From NCBI GenBank assembly GCA_032690845.1, contig CM064427.1, positions 9,001,501 through 9,065,500 of the forward strand: 64,000 nt of DNA, given 5' to 3'. The DNA is from Eleusine coracana subsp. coracana. Lineage: Eukaryota; Streptophyta; Magnoliopsida; Poales; Poaceae. The notes under the pieces were generated by a model, which did not search any database, was not told the DNA's origin, and saw only the letters and a program-made list of their open reading frames with translations. Each line of letters begins with the position of its first letter. Position 1 is the first letter of the stretch. Made by a program: the position numbers and the translations under genes. This document shows positions 42,385 to 54,178 of this stretch, piece by piece.

Positions 42385-45300
42385 CGGCGCCTGCTGATCC
42401 TGACAATGCACATAGCTCTCGCAGACTCCGTAGCCTAGCGTAGCTCCCATTCCTCCATGGTTGATTTCTCAGTAGTAGCTTTTTACCAGAGTGTGCTGCG
42501 TGCATGGCCCTTTCGTCGATCGATCCAGCTGCTCCGTTTCTTAGCTTGCAAATTCCTGAATACTAGAATGTTGAGGTGACAACATGAAAAAGGAAACAAA
42601 TTTGGGTGCGTGGAACTTGCTTGGCCGTGCTATGCTAGCTGTTGACGTGACGCGTCTGATTCAGATCGTAGCTAGTGCGGTGGACGAGTGCGTGAGCACG
42701 GTTGTGTCAGCTTCCGAGTCCGGAAGCGGCGCGGCGGTGCTCCAGCCTTTCCTCCCGGGCCGTGCTGATGGTGCTGATTGTCACGACGCGGCGGACGTGG
42801 CGACCGGGAGCGCGCAGCGTCGCCGCTTCGTTCTTTACCGCTGGCATACATGCCAAGATCGTGGCTCCATTCCGGTTTACCGCTCTCCACTGCATTTAAA
42901 CTCCAAAGAGAGAGAAGAAGAATAGCATGGCATTGCATCAATGGTTCATCACTTCCACTTGTTAATGCTCAACCATATGCGCCGGGTACTAGGTCCCATG
43001 TTGCAACCGATGAACTTCCTGCATGACCTCATGGGACATGAATGAACTAGTACCATTATTTCCTTTACATCAGCTTACAGGTATTCAAGTTTTGGTGTAG
43101 TTTCTTCCACAACAGGATCTTTATAAATATTTCAATTACCAACGTAGTAACATCTGCAGGAACTCAAATAAAGGTGCTCCATATATACTAGTTCAAACAT
43201 ACGCTTAGGAATAAAAGTTGATAATTGCACTTTGAGGTCTAACTATATTATTTTATTTTCAACGTTGTTCCTACTGTTTTCGAAATGTTTGCCACATTTC
43301 TCGGATATGCATTGTATACCCTCCTTTTAAAAACCAAAAGAGCTTGCGTAAGGCAGAGACGGAGACAGGAGAAACGCCATACGAGCGCCATCCATCTGCC
43401 AAGTATATCGTCTTTCCATGTAGTAATGTTTCAGACTAAGCACACACCTGGTGGCTGGTTTCTCAGTGACTTCTCCTTGCGTAACGGTGATGTCACCCGC
43501 ACCGTCGACGCGTGCGAGCCCCACGGATCCACTACAGATGCCCAGCGAATCTCTTCGTTTTCAGCTGGGCCTCCCGGTTGAGCAGGTTCTTGATCATTCG
43601 CAAAATCTTTACCTGAACGTTACAGTGGGTGTCATAGTAGTTTTCACTTTTGTCACGTAGGTAGAAACTCCCTAGCGTTTCCTTCAGAGAGGGAAAAAAA
43701 AAAAAGAAAAACTCTAGCGTTTGAGCGTTACTTTGCCGTGGGACTGTGGCCCTGTGAACCCCACGCAACCACGGCGCGTGCACTCTTTGGATCAGGAGCG
43801 CTTGCGTGTCAGGTGGAGAGGAGCGGCCGGTCTGGCATGGCCGTCGTGGAGCGGAACTGCACACTGGGCGTGACGACGCACGAGGGTTGTGGATGCCAGC
43901 TTGGAAGCAAGGTCATTTTTTGATTTGTAAGGAAGATTATCTCTAGCTCAATCCTCAATGTATGGGGGGACTACATTTCATTTTATAAGCCTTATCTTTG
44001 TAGAATTTAATTATAGGGCATTGTGAAGCAACAGCCCTCGCTATGAGAAGCACCATCTACAGACTGAGTAGTAGTATGTAGCTCCAAGCACTCTTCCTCA
44101 GTCCTCAACATCAGCTGAAAACCATCGTCAAGGCTTGTACATGCATCTTTTTTTTTTTGGCATTGCTAGCTGTCGAAAACAAGAAACCAAAATTTAATTC
44201 TGAAAATGACGAAACCACGTGTGTTCTCTGCACCGTACGAAGTGTGTTTCGTAAAATTCTCAGCAGATAGCTTCTCAAATTCAGCAAAAGACCATACACA
44301 TCATGCCAACGATCAAGAACAGTGACAGCAGCGCAACATTTCACTGCTGTCCACCAGCATTGCTTCTGCACCGCTATGCTCGTACAGCAACGGGAGCGCG
44401 GCCGATGCAGCTCCAAGTGGCAGTGGTCTGGCTCAACACATCTCCTCCTGTCCAACTAGCCCTTTTCGTAAATATTCTCCAAGGGACCCAAAAAGAAACA
44501 TAACTTTTTCGGGCAGGTGTCAAATGTTACAATGATGGGCCAACCAAAACCCGGCCTCACTGTCGTGTGATCGTGGGTGTGAGCTAGTGCGCGGTGGGCC
44601 CACATCTCTCTCTCATTTTGCATGCGATAGGAGGAGCTAGTGGGAGGAGCAGCTTGCATGGCAAGCAGGGCTTTTTGGTGGAAGCAGGGATGCATGTGTT
44701 AAGCTAGCTCCGGTCCGGGGACGGTGGTGGACGTGCATGTCGGGTTCATAACTTTTGTGCGTGTGCTCTCGCCAGTTTTTATACGATATCTACGAATTTT
44801 CAGCGACCAATGATTGCGTGAGATCGGTATCACGCCGATGCAACTATGCAAGGACACGGTCGACGTCGCGTTATTTTTGTAAGTGCGAGTGGTGACACAG
44901 ATCTGTCGTCTACCAGCTGTCCTCCGCGCGCACGCGGTTTCGTATGTATTCCATCGTGGCGTGTGCCATTTAAAATTTAGTTTGTAATTAGTATTCTTAT
45001 GCTATAAACAATGTAAAATATAAAAATATAACTATGTGCACAATCTCAATCCCAAACCTATATAAAAATTCACATGACACATGACTACATATCCGAACAC
45101 TCAGCGAAACGGTTGACAAAAGGTGCTTAAAGAACAACACCCAACATTCTTATAGTGGAATTTTAGCATAATCCTCTTCTTTCCTGTATCTTCCTTCTGC
45201 TATTCAAAAAGAAAAAAAAAAGACTAAGCCTAATTTTTTCAACTCAAAACCAATCAAAATTTATTTGAGAGACAAACTTATTCTCACTAACTCTTCGTTA

Positions 45301-45862
45301 TGGTTGAATCTAACCTCGATGACGCTATCTGGATACTTAATTCTTCATGTCGTTAATACAAGGAAGATGATATCATCGTCACCACCGTCATCATCTTCAT
45401 TGGAGGGTTATGGAGAGATCAAATCCAACCTACCTCCTTGTTATCACCAGAAAAGAAAATTGAGGAACTCAATCCTCAATACCAAGTAACTTGGTATAGA
45501 GAAAAATTTAACCCTAAGCTAGAACTCGATATACTAAAAACTATTGGAGAGGCGGGTCTCCACTCCCTCCAACCGTCGCCGATCACCGGAGGTGAGTAGG
45601 GCACACATATATATCTGGAGCACCCTCTCAATTTAGAAAAAAATGCGCTTTGTGGTGGATTTTTCCAAACTCCATAAAAATTGCGGTTGTGAGGATTTCA
45701 AAACCTTGGATTCAAACACCATTTTGTTTACTTAAACTATATATGGTATTTTCCGATAGTATGCTACTAGTATCTTAGAATAGTATTGCATCCAAACAGA
45801 GCCATAGTGTTCTTAGTATCATCATGTTTTGTTAGCTTGTTAATTAAGTTTCTTAGCAGCAG
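42385..45862. other. Gene-poor DNA after the MYB gene
   Basis: The first 150-200 bases are the likely 3' UTR. The rest has only short frames without family features and no element border that I could resolve. Confidence 0.4.
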
Positions 45863-45943
45863 GTTAATGAAGTTTTCTTAGCAACTGACATCCCGCCACA
45901 GAAGAAACTTCGAAATCTTGCAGTGGAGGCAGGCAAAGCCATG
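45863..45943 (+). pseudogene. Isolated exon-like segment, gene not recognised
   Basis: An 81-base open segment lies between an acceptor (TTAGCAGCAG) and a donor (GTGAGA), in phase 0 on both sides. It encodes VNEVFLATDIPPQKKLRNLA then VEAGKAM. The codon pattern and exact splice borders look like a real exon. No neighbouring exon was found in 2 kb on either side, so it may be a captured or stranded exon. I do not recognise the protein. Confidence 0.35.
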
Positions 45944-48400
45944 GTGAGAAATAATAACAAAACAATTAGAGCAGGTTAACTGACAAAAAAGGATTTTTTT
46001 TTCAAACGATTGACATATATAGTCCATCTCCCTTAATAATAACTACATTTCAGCCCTTTAAAGAATTTAGGTCAAGTCATCTGAAAAAGGACTAGATACT
46101 TGGCTGACATGTACAGCCCAGAACTCAATTGTTCGATAGGTCGCGGATCCGTGAGGTACACATGGTGCGTGTACCATCATTCAATGAAGTTGGAGCGAAC
46201 GCGGGAGATCTTGGAGCACTAGAAGTGCACGAATGGGGTCGTCTGCTGCTTGGAATGGATGCCCCCATCTTTTCCTAAATCAGTAAAGCCCGCCTAACCT
46301 ACGTTATATGAGCCAAAAACATGCCATACATCAATCAATTAGTAGAAGTCTACATCACAAGGCTAGACGCATGGATATGTGCTAGCACTAAATCTTGGCA
46401 AATCTATTTCTAGCTACTTGGTTTCTACAACATTCTCCCACCCTATCCCCCCCCTCCCCCCCCCCCCCCCCCCCCCCCCCCATGAAATAGTGGAAGAAAT
46501 GTAGCTACAAAACCTAGAAAAATCGCAAAGTACTACATCGTCCATGCTCAAGTTTTTGTTGTTAGGACAATTCTAGTTGGAAAATTAACTGGAATTGTTG
46601 TCCTAAGGACAACACAATTTATGGATGAAGCTAGTATGTTTTGAGATAACTCAATAGTTGTTATTGTAGGGAAAGTTTCAAAAAGTTTACTTCACTTTTT
46701 TTTAATAGTAGAGTAGTGGAGCATTTCTTTTCTTATTTTTTGTTTTCTTTGGTATAGCGTTTGTATATTTATGATGATGGCTGACTTATGTCGGAGGTTT
46801 TATTTGGCTGGTACTGTTTTAGAAGTCAAGTCCATTGTGATTTTAACTTCTTTAAGGACCAAAGACCAGGATTAATATAAAGTTTCCATTATTATTTTAA
46901 AAAGGATGAGATACGGTCGGTATCTTCCGTGCTACTAGCTCCCATCGATGCATACATATACACAAGGGAGCCCATACGAGTTAGTGCAAACTCCCGCAAA
47001 GTTGACAGTGAAATTAATCCGTGTCCTTGGACGCAGAATGTTCCTTGTGCCGTCCCTGTGTCGTGACCTTGACCTGTGCTTGGCGATTATAATATTCTCG
47101 GCCAGGTGTTGACAAGTGTGTGACGGGCGGCAAGAGAAGGCCGGGTCATCGATCTAACTAGTTGCTGTCTCAGCCGATGCCGACGACGACGGTGTTAGTG
47201 GGCCTGCGCAGTGCTGGGCCACCGTCGCGTCGCATGGATGTGAGAGCGCGCGCGCCGGTGGTGGTAACCAGATGGATGCTCGTGTTTGGCGCCACGAGTT
47301 GTTTGCGTATCGCCACGTACCCAGCGACACTTGCTACGTTAGCTTTCCAGCACGACGTGATGTGAAGCCTAGGTTGCCTGACTATGAGGCAAATATCGTC
47401 AGTGAAATGTCCAGCTTATTGCATTATTTGTGGCCACCGAGAACCTTCCTGTGACCAAAGTTATATCACCGTAGCCTAATCCAAGAGGGTGATTTTGAAG
47501 ACATATATATTGAGCTTTCTGTGAACTCTGAAGGTGCTCACACGCCTGTTTTTTTCCGGCAATGTGCAGAACTGCACTGACTGTGTTTATACGGAACTGA
47601 TTCTCGTTACGGTGGCTTGCATTGTCCATAAGTTTTTTTTTTCTGAGCACATGCATTGTTCATAAGAAAAGATATAATATTACACGTAGGCAATCTAATA
47701 GACCGTCTTATGCAGAGTCACATATAATTTTTGAAAATGTGAAAAAGAGAGAGTAATGAGGAGAAAGATATGATGTTTCACGAAGCAACCACCTCATGCA
47801 CTAAAATATAGGATTATGAGATGGCTTATACATCATCCTACGAGTCGAATTTATCGTGCAACTCATAAATATACCTATTTTTATTCATAAAATAAAGAAT
47901 TATAAAATTACTATAAGTATACATGTAATTTGATAGACTGTCTCAAGATGATGTAGAGAGATGAGCTATAAAACTATATGTTGTACTTGTGCTAAGATGA
48001 CTTTTGATCCGTCTTAAACAAGTTGTTAGGCCTGATGCAAACGTTCTTTTTTTTAGCGGAAGGTGCGGTCTGGCCCATGTGCTGTCCAAAATTATTTAGA
48101 GGTGTTCAAATGGAGCGTGCTTGCCGGGCCGGTATGAAGCACGAACATTTTGACAGCGAGCACTAAGAAATGCAAAAGATGACGTAAATTAATCAAATTA
48201 CTGTAATAGTGTAATAAAGAAATCAGTGGCAGCTAATCGACGTCACTGTTAATTGTATTTTCAGTGTTGATGTCAGCAAGCATCATCACCGTGGATTTTC
48301 AGACCAGTTTGAGTTATGGGTCATAACAGGACAATGCAAGGCCTCCCGCTCCCGCTACTCGAACGTTACTGGAAAGGAAAGTCTAGTATCGCCAGAGATT
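45944..48400. other. Gene-poor DNA
   Basis: Contains a C run near 46447-46481 broken by one T. Otherwise AT-rich sequence with no supported gene. Confidence 0.4.
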
Positions 48401-48410
48401 TGTTTTGTAC

Positions 48411-48650
48411 TAGTAGTGAAGGACATTGATCTTGAGCTTCATGTCGTTCCGGCAGTGCAGGCCGACGCTGTAGACGAACCAGTGCCGACCGACAGTGTCA
48501 AGCGTGACGTGGTCCTCGCCGGTGCCCATCACGGTCGTGTCCGCCGGTTTATTGCACGCGCCGAAGTCTGCGCGGCGAAACCTCTGCCACCTTGTGGCTG
48601 AGATCGTTGTTGGTGGAGCTTAGAGTTTACTCACTCCGCTTTGATATGTA
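48411..48650 (-). pseudogene. Phytocyanin (plastocyanin-like blue copper protein) remnant
   Basis: Reading leftward: TLSSTNNDLSHKVAEVS, a shift of frame, then ADFGACNKPADTTVMGTGED, HVTLDTVGRHWFVYSVGLHC and RNDMKLKINVLH. This is the C-terminal half of a phytocyanin: copper-ligand His in the H(D)VVEV region, F.ACN, TG.D.VTLD, HWF, and the second His in GLHC. Phytocyanins are secreted, often wall- or membrane-attached, electron-transfer-type proteins. A stop precedes TLSS (TAA on the minus strand near 48627) and a frameshift lies between EVS and ADF. The ligand Cys usually found in HWF.C is Tyr here. The N-terminal half is not clearly recognisable upstream. Confidence 0.62.
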
Positions 48651-49193
48651 TCCCCATGGAGTGACCTGCCATCTTAGCACGAGGGGTTGGTTCACCAAGA
48701 ACAACGTCGCAGAGCGTTCAATGGATGGGATATAGTATATGACTCGGCTGAGCCCCACTGGCCAGTACCAGTAGCCCGCCTTCCCTGGCCTGAGCTCCCG
48801 CGCGCGGGAACACGGCGTCATCGACATGCCCCGCGGCCGAGATGGAGCCCTGAAGGAGATCAACACGACAGTCACCGATGACGGGCCAGAGCCCTTTTTT
48901 CCTGCACCTGCTCGGATTGCCCCGCCGCTGGCGAAGAGGGTCAAAACAAAACGTTTTCCCCTGCTCGGATTGCCCCGTTCGCGTGCGGTACAAACGTGTT
49001 CTTGCTTGCTTATACGTACGTCTTACGCGACACGGTTGCGTACTTTGGACACGTGCAAGACGTAGTACGTGAGACGGCCAGGCCATTCCGAGTTATCACG
49101 TCTTCTCCAGGAAATCAATCAATCCAGAAGAGTCCGAGCAGTACTCTGCTTACGTCCGACGCTTCGGTGTGGGCCATCACCACCAGTACCAGC

Positions 49194-49205
49194 CCTATAA
49201 AAAGG
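49194..49205 (+). promoter_or_regulatory. TATA box of the A20/AN1 gene
   Basis: CCCTATAAAAAG lies about 185 bp before the ATG. An ACGTG-containing stretch (GGACACGTGCAAGACGTAGT, about 49047-49066) upstream could act as an ABA-response element. Confidence 0.6.
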
Positions 49206-49382
49206 TGCCGCGCCACACCACACCACACCACGTACGCCCAAACGCGATCAACCAGTTCGATCGAGAGAGCAGAGCGCCTCACCACGCAACTCTCCTCTCC
49301 GGCCGGCGAGCCCATCCTTCGTTCCACGAGAGATCAGATCACATCAGATCAGAAGGAGGCGTACGTCTGATCATCATCGGCC

Positions 49383-49874
49383 ATGGAAACCAGCAGCAAC
49401 AGCGCCGCCCCGTGCACCAACGGCTGCGGCTTCTTCGGCACCGCCGCCAACAAGGGCATGTGCTCCAAGTGCTACCGCGAGACCCACCCTGCCGGCGACA
49501 ACACCTGTCGTCACGAGACGAAGCCCGGTCGCGCGGCGAGCGTCTTCGCCCCCGCCGTCTCACCCCTGGCACTGAAGCTGAGCGTCCCTGTCATCGGATC
49601 ATCCTCCGATGCTTCTGCAGGCGCAGTTGTTGATACGTCAAGTTCTACGGAGAAGAAGGAAGAGGATACAAAGGAGCCGGCGGCGAACCGGTGCATGACG
49701 TGCCGGAAGAAGGTGGGCCTGACGGGGTTCCAGTGCCGCTGCGGCGGCACCTTCTGCGGGTCCCACCGGTACTCGGACGCGCACGCCTGCGGGTTCGACT
49801 ACAAGGCCGCCGGCCGGGAGCAGATCGCCAAGCAGAACCCGGTCGTCGTGGCCGCCAAGATCGTCAAGATTTGA
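49383..49874 (+). CDS. Stress-associated protein with A20 and AN1 zinc fingers (SAP family)
   Basis: A single exon of 163 residues. The A20 finger is at residues 11-30 (C11-x3-C15-x11-C27-x2-C30; CTNGCGFFGTAANKGMCSKC) and runs into YRETH. The AN1 finger is at about 104-141 (CMTC, GFQCRCG, FCGSHRYSDAHAC, FDYK), followed by the usual family ending GREQIAKQNPVVVAAKIVKI. The middle is Ser/Ala-rich and acidic. Plant SAPs bind ubiquitin through A20, can act as E3 ligases, and are induced by salt, drought, cold and heat. Lack of introns and this length are normal for the family. The start is set by the only ATG in good context before the A20 finger. All zinc ligands are present. The nearest gene-like feature is the dead phytocyanin on the other strand. 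Confidence 0.95.
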   Translation: METSSNSAAPCTNGCGFFGTAANKGMCSKCYRETHPAGDNTCRHETKPGRAASVFAPAVSPLALKLSVPVIGSSSDASAGAVVDTSSSTEKKEEDTKEPAANRCMTCRKKVGLTGFQCRCGGTFCGSHRYSDAHACGFDYKAAGREQIAKQNPVVVAAKIVKI

Positions 49875-50700
49875 AGCGCACCCAACAGATGATGCAGGCA
49901 TAACCATGCATGGTCAGCAGAGCAACGGCGCTGATCAGGGATTTTCGGATCAGCTCCTTGTTTAATATTCTTCTTAATTACCCGTGAGAGTGACACTGTA
50001 ATTTTAGTTAGTTTCTTTTCTTGCAATAAGAAAGAAATTAATAGGTTGTGATGGTTTTGAGATTTATGAATCCGTTTCTTCATGCTGCCCCTGTTCGAGC
50101 TCCCTGGACTACCAACGTTACAGTGGCCTCGTGCCGGATCGAATCGGGCTTGCAGCCACACTCGCGACATGATCTGTGATCTCAGGCAAGAACACGCACA
50201 CGCAGCTCATGTAATGTGTGCCCTAGGAACTTGTACGCATTCACCGGAACGTCGACAACGGAAACACACATCACGCGCGCGCAGAGTCGTCGTCTTTGGA
50301 GAACCGGAACGCCATCGCCGGCTCCTTCACATCTCTGTTTCTTCTCATCTCGGCGACCTCGCCGGCTCCCCAATCTCATTGAGTTGATCATGTCATCGTT
50401 GTGTCTTTACAAGAACACGCTGCTCACATGAAAACTGTCTTGCGCAATCGTACGGACACTCAAACTCCGGAGAACTCTGTCGCGCGCGAGCGAAGCAGCA
50501 CCGTCGTCGTTGCTCTTTCTCCAGGCGACCATGGACGCATACGCATTGCCGGCCGGCGGCCGCATCTACCAACTGGACCCAAGAGCGCGCTCTGGACCGC
50601 GTGGACTGAATCCAGTGGCAGGCCTCCACGAAAAGGCTGTCATCAGGATAATTGGGCCTCTTCTAGCCTGGAAAATGACCGAATCGCAACCGTGGTTTGA
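49875..50700. other. 3' flank of the SAP gene, no further gene seen
   Basis: The first 200 bases are the likely 3' UTR (AT-rich with AATAAG near 50026). Short open frames beyond have no family features. Confidence 0.45.
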
Positions 50701-50701
50701 C

Positions 50702-50917
50702 AATCTAATGAACGTCTCGACCAGCTTAGTAAATGAAGTACCGTTAGGGTGGTCCGCATCAAATACTTGTCCGTTCGGGAATTGATGTCGTTCCGATCGG
50801 AGCTCACTTTCTCCGGTCGGAATGATATCAATTCCCGAACGGATGAGTATTTGATTTCCGGACCACCCTGACGGTACTTTATTTACTAAGCTGGTCGAGA
50901 CGTTCATTAGATTGAGG
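50702..50917. repeat. Near-perfect 216-bp palindrome
   Basis: CAATCTAATGAACGTCTCGA at 50702 is mirrored by its complement ending at 50917. The arms pair through CCAGCTTAGTAAATGAAGTA, GGGTGGTCCG, CAAATACT.GTCCGTTCGGG and TTGAT.TC.TTCCGA to a centre near 50803-50810. As RNA it would fold into one long hairpin. Confidence 0.85.
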
Positions 50918-52303
50918 TAAAATTCTAGTGCAAACATTAGGTGCAACAGTACAAACAAGAATTTTTGTCCATCAGATCGGGATCCAACAGCCTACAGCTC
51001 CCCTTCCCTTTCCCTTAAACCGATTTATGGAAACCCCCCTAGAAAAATTCCACGTTTCGCAAATACACCCCTGACAGGTCTTCTTCCTCCTCTCTGTTCC
51101 TCTCTCTTGTTCTTGACCAGAAACAATCGGTTATTGATCTAGGGCAACAGGATGAGCGATCAGGATGAGGATTACCAACATGGAACATCTAATGAAGGAG
51201 GCAAGATCTCGTCTGGATTGATTCATGTCACTACCCAAGTCGTAGGTGCTATGACTGCCTCCTCCCAGGTAGACACATGCATTGTGTTGTGACCTTGCCG
51301 ATAGGTAAACACATGCTTGTGCGAACATTGCAAAGAGTTGATTTTTTATGATAGGTGAAATTGTCCAAAAAAGAACTTGTGATACAGGTATATAGTACAT
51401 ACTTACTAGATATATTGTTTCTGCTTTATTCTTATTATATACAGAATTGCAGGTCTCATGTTCAATTTAAAACATTTTGCCAGATGAACTTTAAACGTGC
51501 TGTCAGCAAGTTGGAGGAGTGGTTGCAGAAGGAAGGAGGGTCACTGTCAATTCTTAGAAACTTTTGATAGTTTTCAGAATCATGTAATAATCATATTTGT
51601 ATTTGGATCATGAAATGTCTTTCCAGTTTTAGATACTGATGCACTTTTATTTTTTTTCTAGATTTCAGATACTTTTGTACATGTAATAATCTAAATTAGA
51701 AAAAGAAGATCTGTTATATACGATCAAGTTATTTCAGTGACAGGTTGCATAATGTTCTGAACTTTTTTAACTATATTGTACATGAATGACTCTCGGTGAC
51801 TGATTCTCCTAAAAATAGCTGCTCCAAATCTATTGTTTGTGTCCGTTAAACGCCCAATCATTGTTCAATATTTTTTGAGATATAAACAACACATGGTACC
51901 ATTACATTTGTTCTACTAGATCAATCAGTACTAGACAATTTATAAAAACTAAAGCATCCTGAAACTTTCATAACTAGAATTGGAGCCCTTTTTCACACTT
52001 TGATAGAGCTGCTACACTTCAGACTGGGCTTATATATTATTATACCAGAACGAAGCTTCCACACTTTAGTATATGCTGGCCGAGATTGGTATAGAACTTT
52101 TAATTTCCAATATTAAATTATAGAAGCATGATTTCCATATTGACAGGGCGATGGCACAGTACTCCATCTTGCATGGTTGGTCGCCAGAGTTGGGAGCGGG
52201 CTGAAGGTTAATTGGTGGCGGCAGCAGATGACCTGATCGTTTCTAGCAGACCCATGGGTACTAAAAGCAGAAACTCCAGCCATTGCCATCCGTTGGCCGT
52301 AAA

Positions 52304-52461
52304 CAGGGGCGAAGGTAGACTTAGCCCGAGGGTGGTGCCAGAGTGCAAACTATGTACTAAAATAGCTGTCCAAAGGGTGAAAACATTAGTTGATTAGTGC
52401 TAATTTTTGGATTTAACTTGGTGCCATGGCACCAGGGACGCTCCACGTAGGTTCGCCAGTG
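52304..52461. mobile_element. 158-bp hAT MITE
   Basis: Perfect 8-bp duplication GCCGTAAA (52296-52303, 52462-52469). Ends CAGGGGCGAAGGTAG and, inward from the right, CACTGGCGAACCTACG, similar but not identical. It is nested inside the long inverted-repeat element and therefore younger than it. Confidence 0.85.
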
Positions 52462-52866
52462 GCCGTAAATCGAGAATCGTTGTCACTGGTTTCATTTCAG
52501 GAGGAAAAGAACGAGAGAGAAAGAGAGGAACAGAGAGGAAGAAGGCCTGTCAGGGGTGTATTTGTGAAACGTGGGATTTTTCTAGGGGTTTTTCATAAAT
52601 CAGTTTAAGTGAAAGGGAGGGGGAGCTGTAGGCTGTTGGATCGCGATCTGATGGACAGAAATTCTTGTTTGCACTGTTGCACCAGTGTTATGTTTGCATT
52701 CGAATTTTCCTCCAATCTAATGAACGTCTCGACCAGCTTAGTAAATGAAGTGGTGGTTTGGAAATCAAATACTCGTCTGTTCGGGAAATAATGTCTCCTG
52801 ACCGAAGGTCTAGCGGTAGTTCACTTTTTCCGGTCGGAACAACATCATTATCAGAACAGAGGGAAT

Positions 52867-54178
52867 ACAAGGAAAAAAAAATCAGTGCGGACAGGTCTCG
52901 GATCCACATAGGCTCACTGGGCGGACCTAACCTGGATCCTTGCCTCATGGATGCAGCTATTCCTCCAACACCCAAGCGTCACGACGGCTGCGTGCGCATG
53001 GCTCATCATGACACTCGGCTCATCCTAATCATCTACGAATCGAGCCACGATAAATGAAAACGAAGGACAGAGTTGGACTTCTCGTTTTTTTTTTTCGTAA
53101 CATTTACGGAGTTGCCGATCATATTGTGGGGAGTGTTAGCGTATATCGTGCACAACACGTTTTGTATTATCGTACAGGCCGTGGGCCTGCCTCTCTTGGC
53201 TCCTCACGGTGCCTATATGTACCCATACCTGGTATTGAGATCGCGTGCATTATTCCAATTATACACGTTTACACAAATGATTATCGTCATTGGCATCTCT
53301 GCCCCTCATCAGTCATCACCCACAGCAGGTAGGTCGGAATATTCATTACTTTTCTCAGCCACACGCTCCACGCATTTCGTGCTTCTCCCATGGCATCAGG
53401 AAAGAGAAAAAAGAACGCGTTCAGCTGGACTACAGACAACAGAGCCGGCGATCTTGACGCTGGTTCCAATTAGTTATACGAACAAAGAACAAAAGATTGT
53501 ATATTGCTGTTAATCTACGGCGTAGTTGCCACTTGCCATGAGATTTGGTACGTGGAGACAGGAGACTGCAGCAGCAATGCAACCAGATGATGAGATATAC
53601 TAGTCTCCGCACTCGCACTCTCCCTTGCGGAAACATCGCCGCAGTTTCCTGGCTGCATCGCCGTTGATCAGCTGCTAATAATGTGCGCGACTCTCCCGTT
53701 TACTTTTCGTCTCCACCGACGGAAACAGTGAGAGGGTCTATCATGTGCGGCGCTTGTTTACTCCCTGCAGTGTCAGTTGCATGTGTGGGCTTATGGCCTG
53801 TTTGAATATAGTCATAATCTACGCTGCCGAAAGATTGCCATTGATCATCCCATGTGATGAAGAACACGTTTGGGTGATATCCAACTATTTGCATCATTGT
53901 TTAAGCTTTCACTTCCTGCTCGCCAACAAACAATTGGGTTAATAAAAAAAAAACTGACATGTGGACTCATTTTTATTTTGGGCAGGATGCCAAAGTTAGA
54001 CTACTTGTGTCTTATCTTTTGAGCTCATCTATTCTGTGGTATAAGCAACAACCGATGAAGCTGCCCTAATATAAACTCCAACGCAGGCGCGAAGTGAAAG
54101 CAGAGTGTCCTGTCGCGCTACCACTGTTCAGGCGAACCAATCGCGGGAGAGAGGGATCGATGGTTTGCTGTTGAAAGA
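52867..54178. other. Intergenic region before the COBRA-like gene
   Basis: No gene is supported; a 146-codon frame at 53073-53513 shows no family features. The leader of the COBRA-like gene probably starts within the last 150 bases. Confidence 0.4.

Larger units (their letters stand above)
50702..52866. mobile_element. Long inverted-repeat element (Mutator- or foldback-like) with nested insertion
   Basis: The arm at about 50800-51115 and the arm at about 52500-52866 are inverted copies: TCTAATGAACGTCTCGACCA and GCTTAGTAAATGAAGT on one side match their complement on the other, and matching continues through CTGATGGACA, GGGAGCTGTAGGCTGTTGGA, GGGATTTTTCTAGGGGTTTT and GAGAGGAACAGAGAGGAAGA. The outer left arm is itself followed by a second, mirror-image copy (see 50702-50917). 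Terminal inverted repeats of over 300 bp fit Mutator-like or foldback elements; the exact ends and target duplication were not found. The core has short exon-like open stretches (such as MSDQDEDYQHGTSNEGGKIS near 51152 and MNFKRAVSKLEEWLQKEGGS at 51484), which could be captured gene pieces; I do not recognise them. Confidence 0.6.

Noticed and set aside
41688..42443. 251-codon plus-strand frame overlapping MYB exon 3
   Set aside because: Arg/Pro-rich out-of-frame reading of the MYB exon. It crosses an intron and lacks domains.
41593..42450. 285-codon open frame on the minus strand over the MYB gene
   Set aside because: It mirrors GC-rich, Gln/Glu-repeat MYB exons. It has no family features and the plus strand has clear MYB exons.
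48627..48944. Minus-strand 105-codon frame next to the phytocyanin relic as its N-terminal half
   Set aside because: The residues do not match the phytocyanin N-terminus convincingly, so only the C-terminal half is called.
53073..53513. 146-codon frame
   Set aside because: Mixed hydrophobic composition without motifs. It is likely a chance frame.
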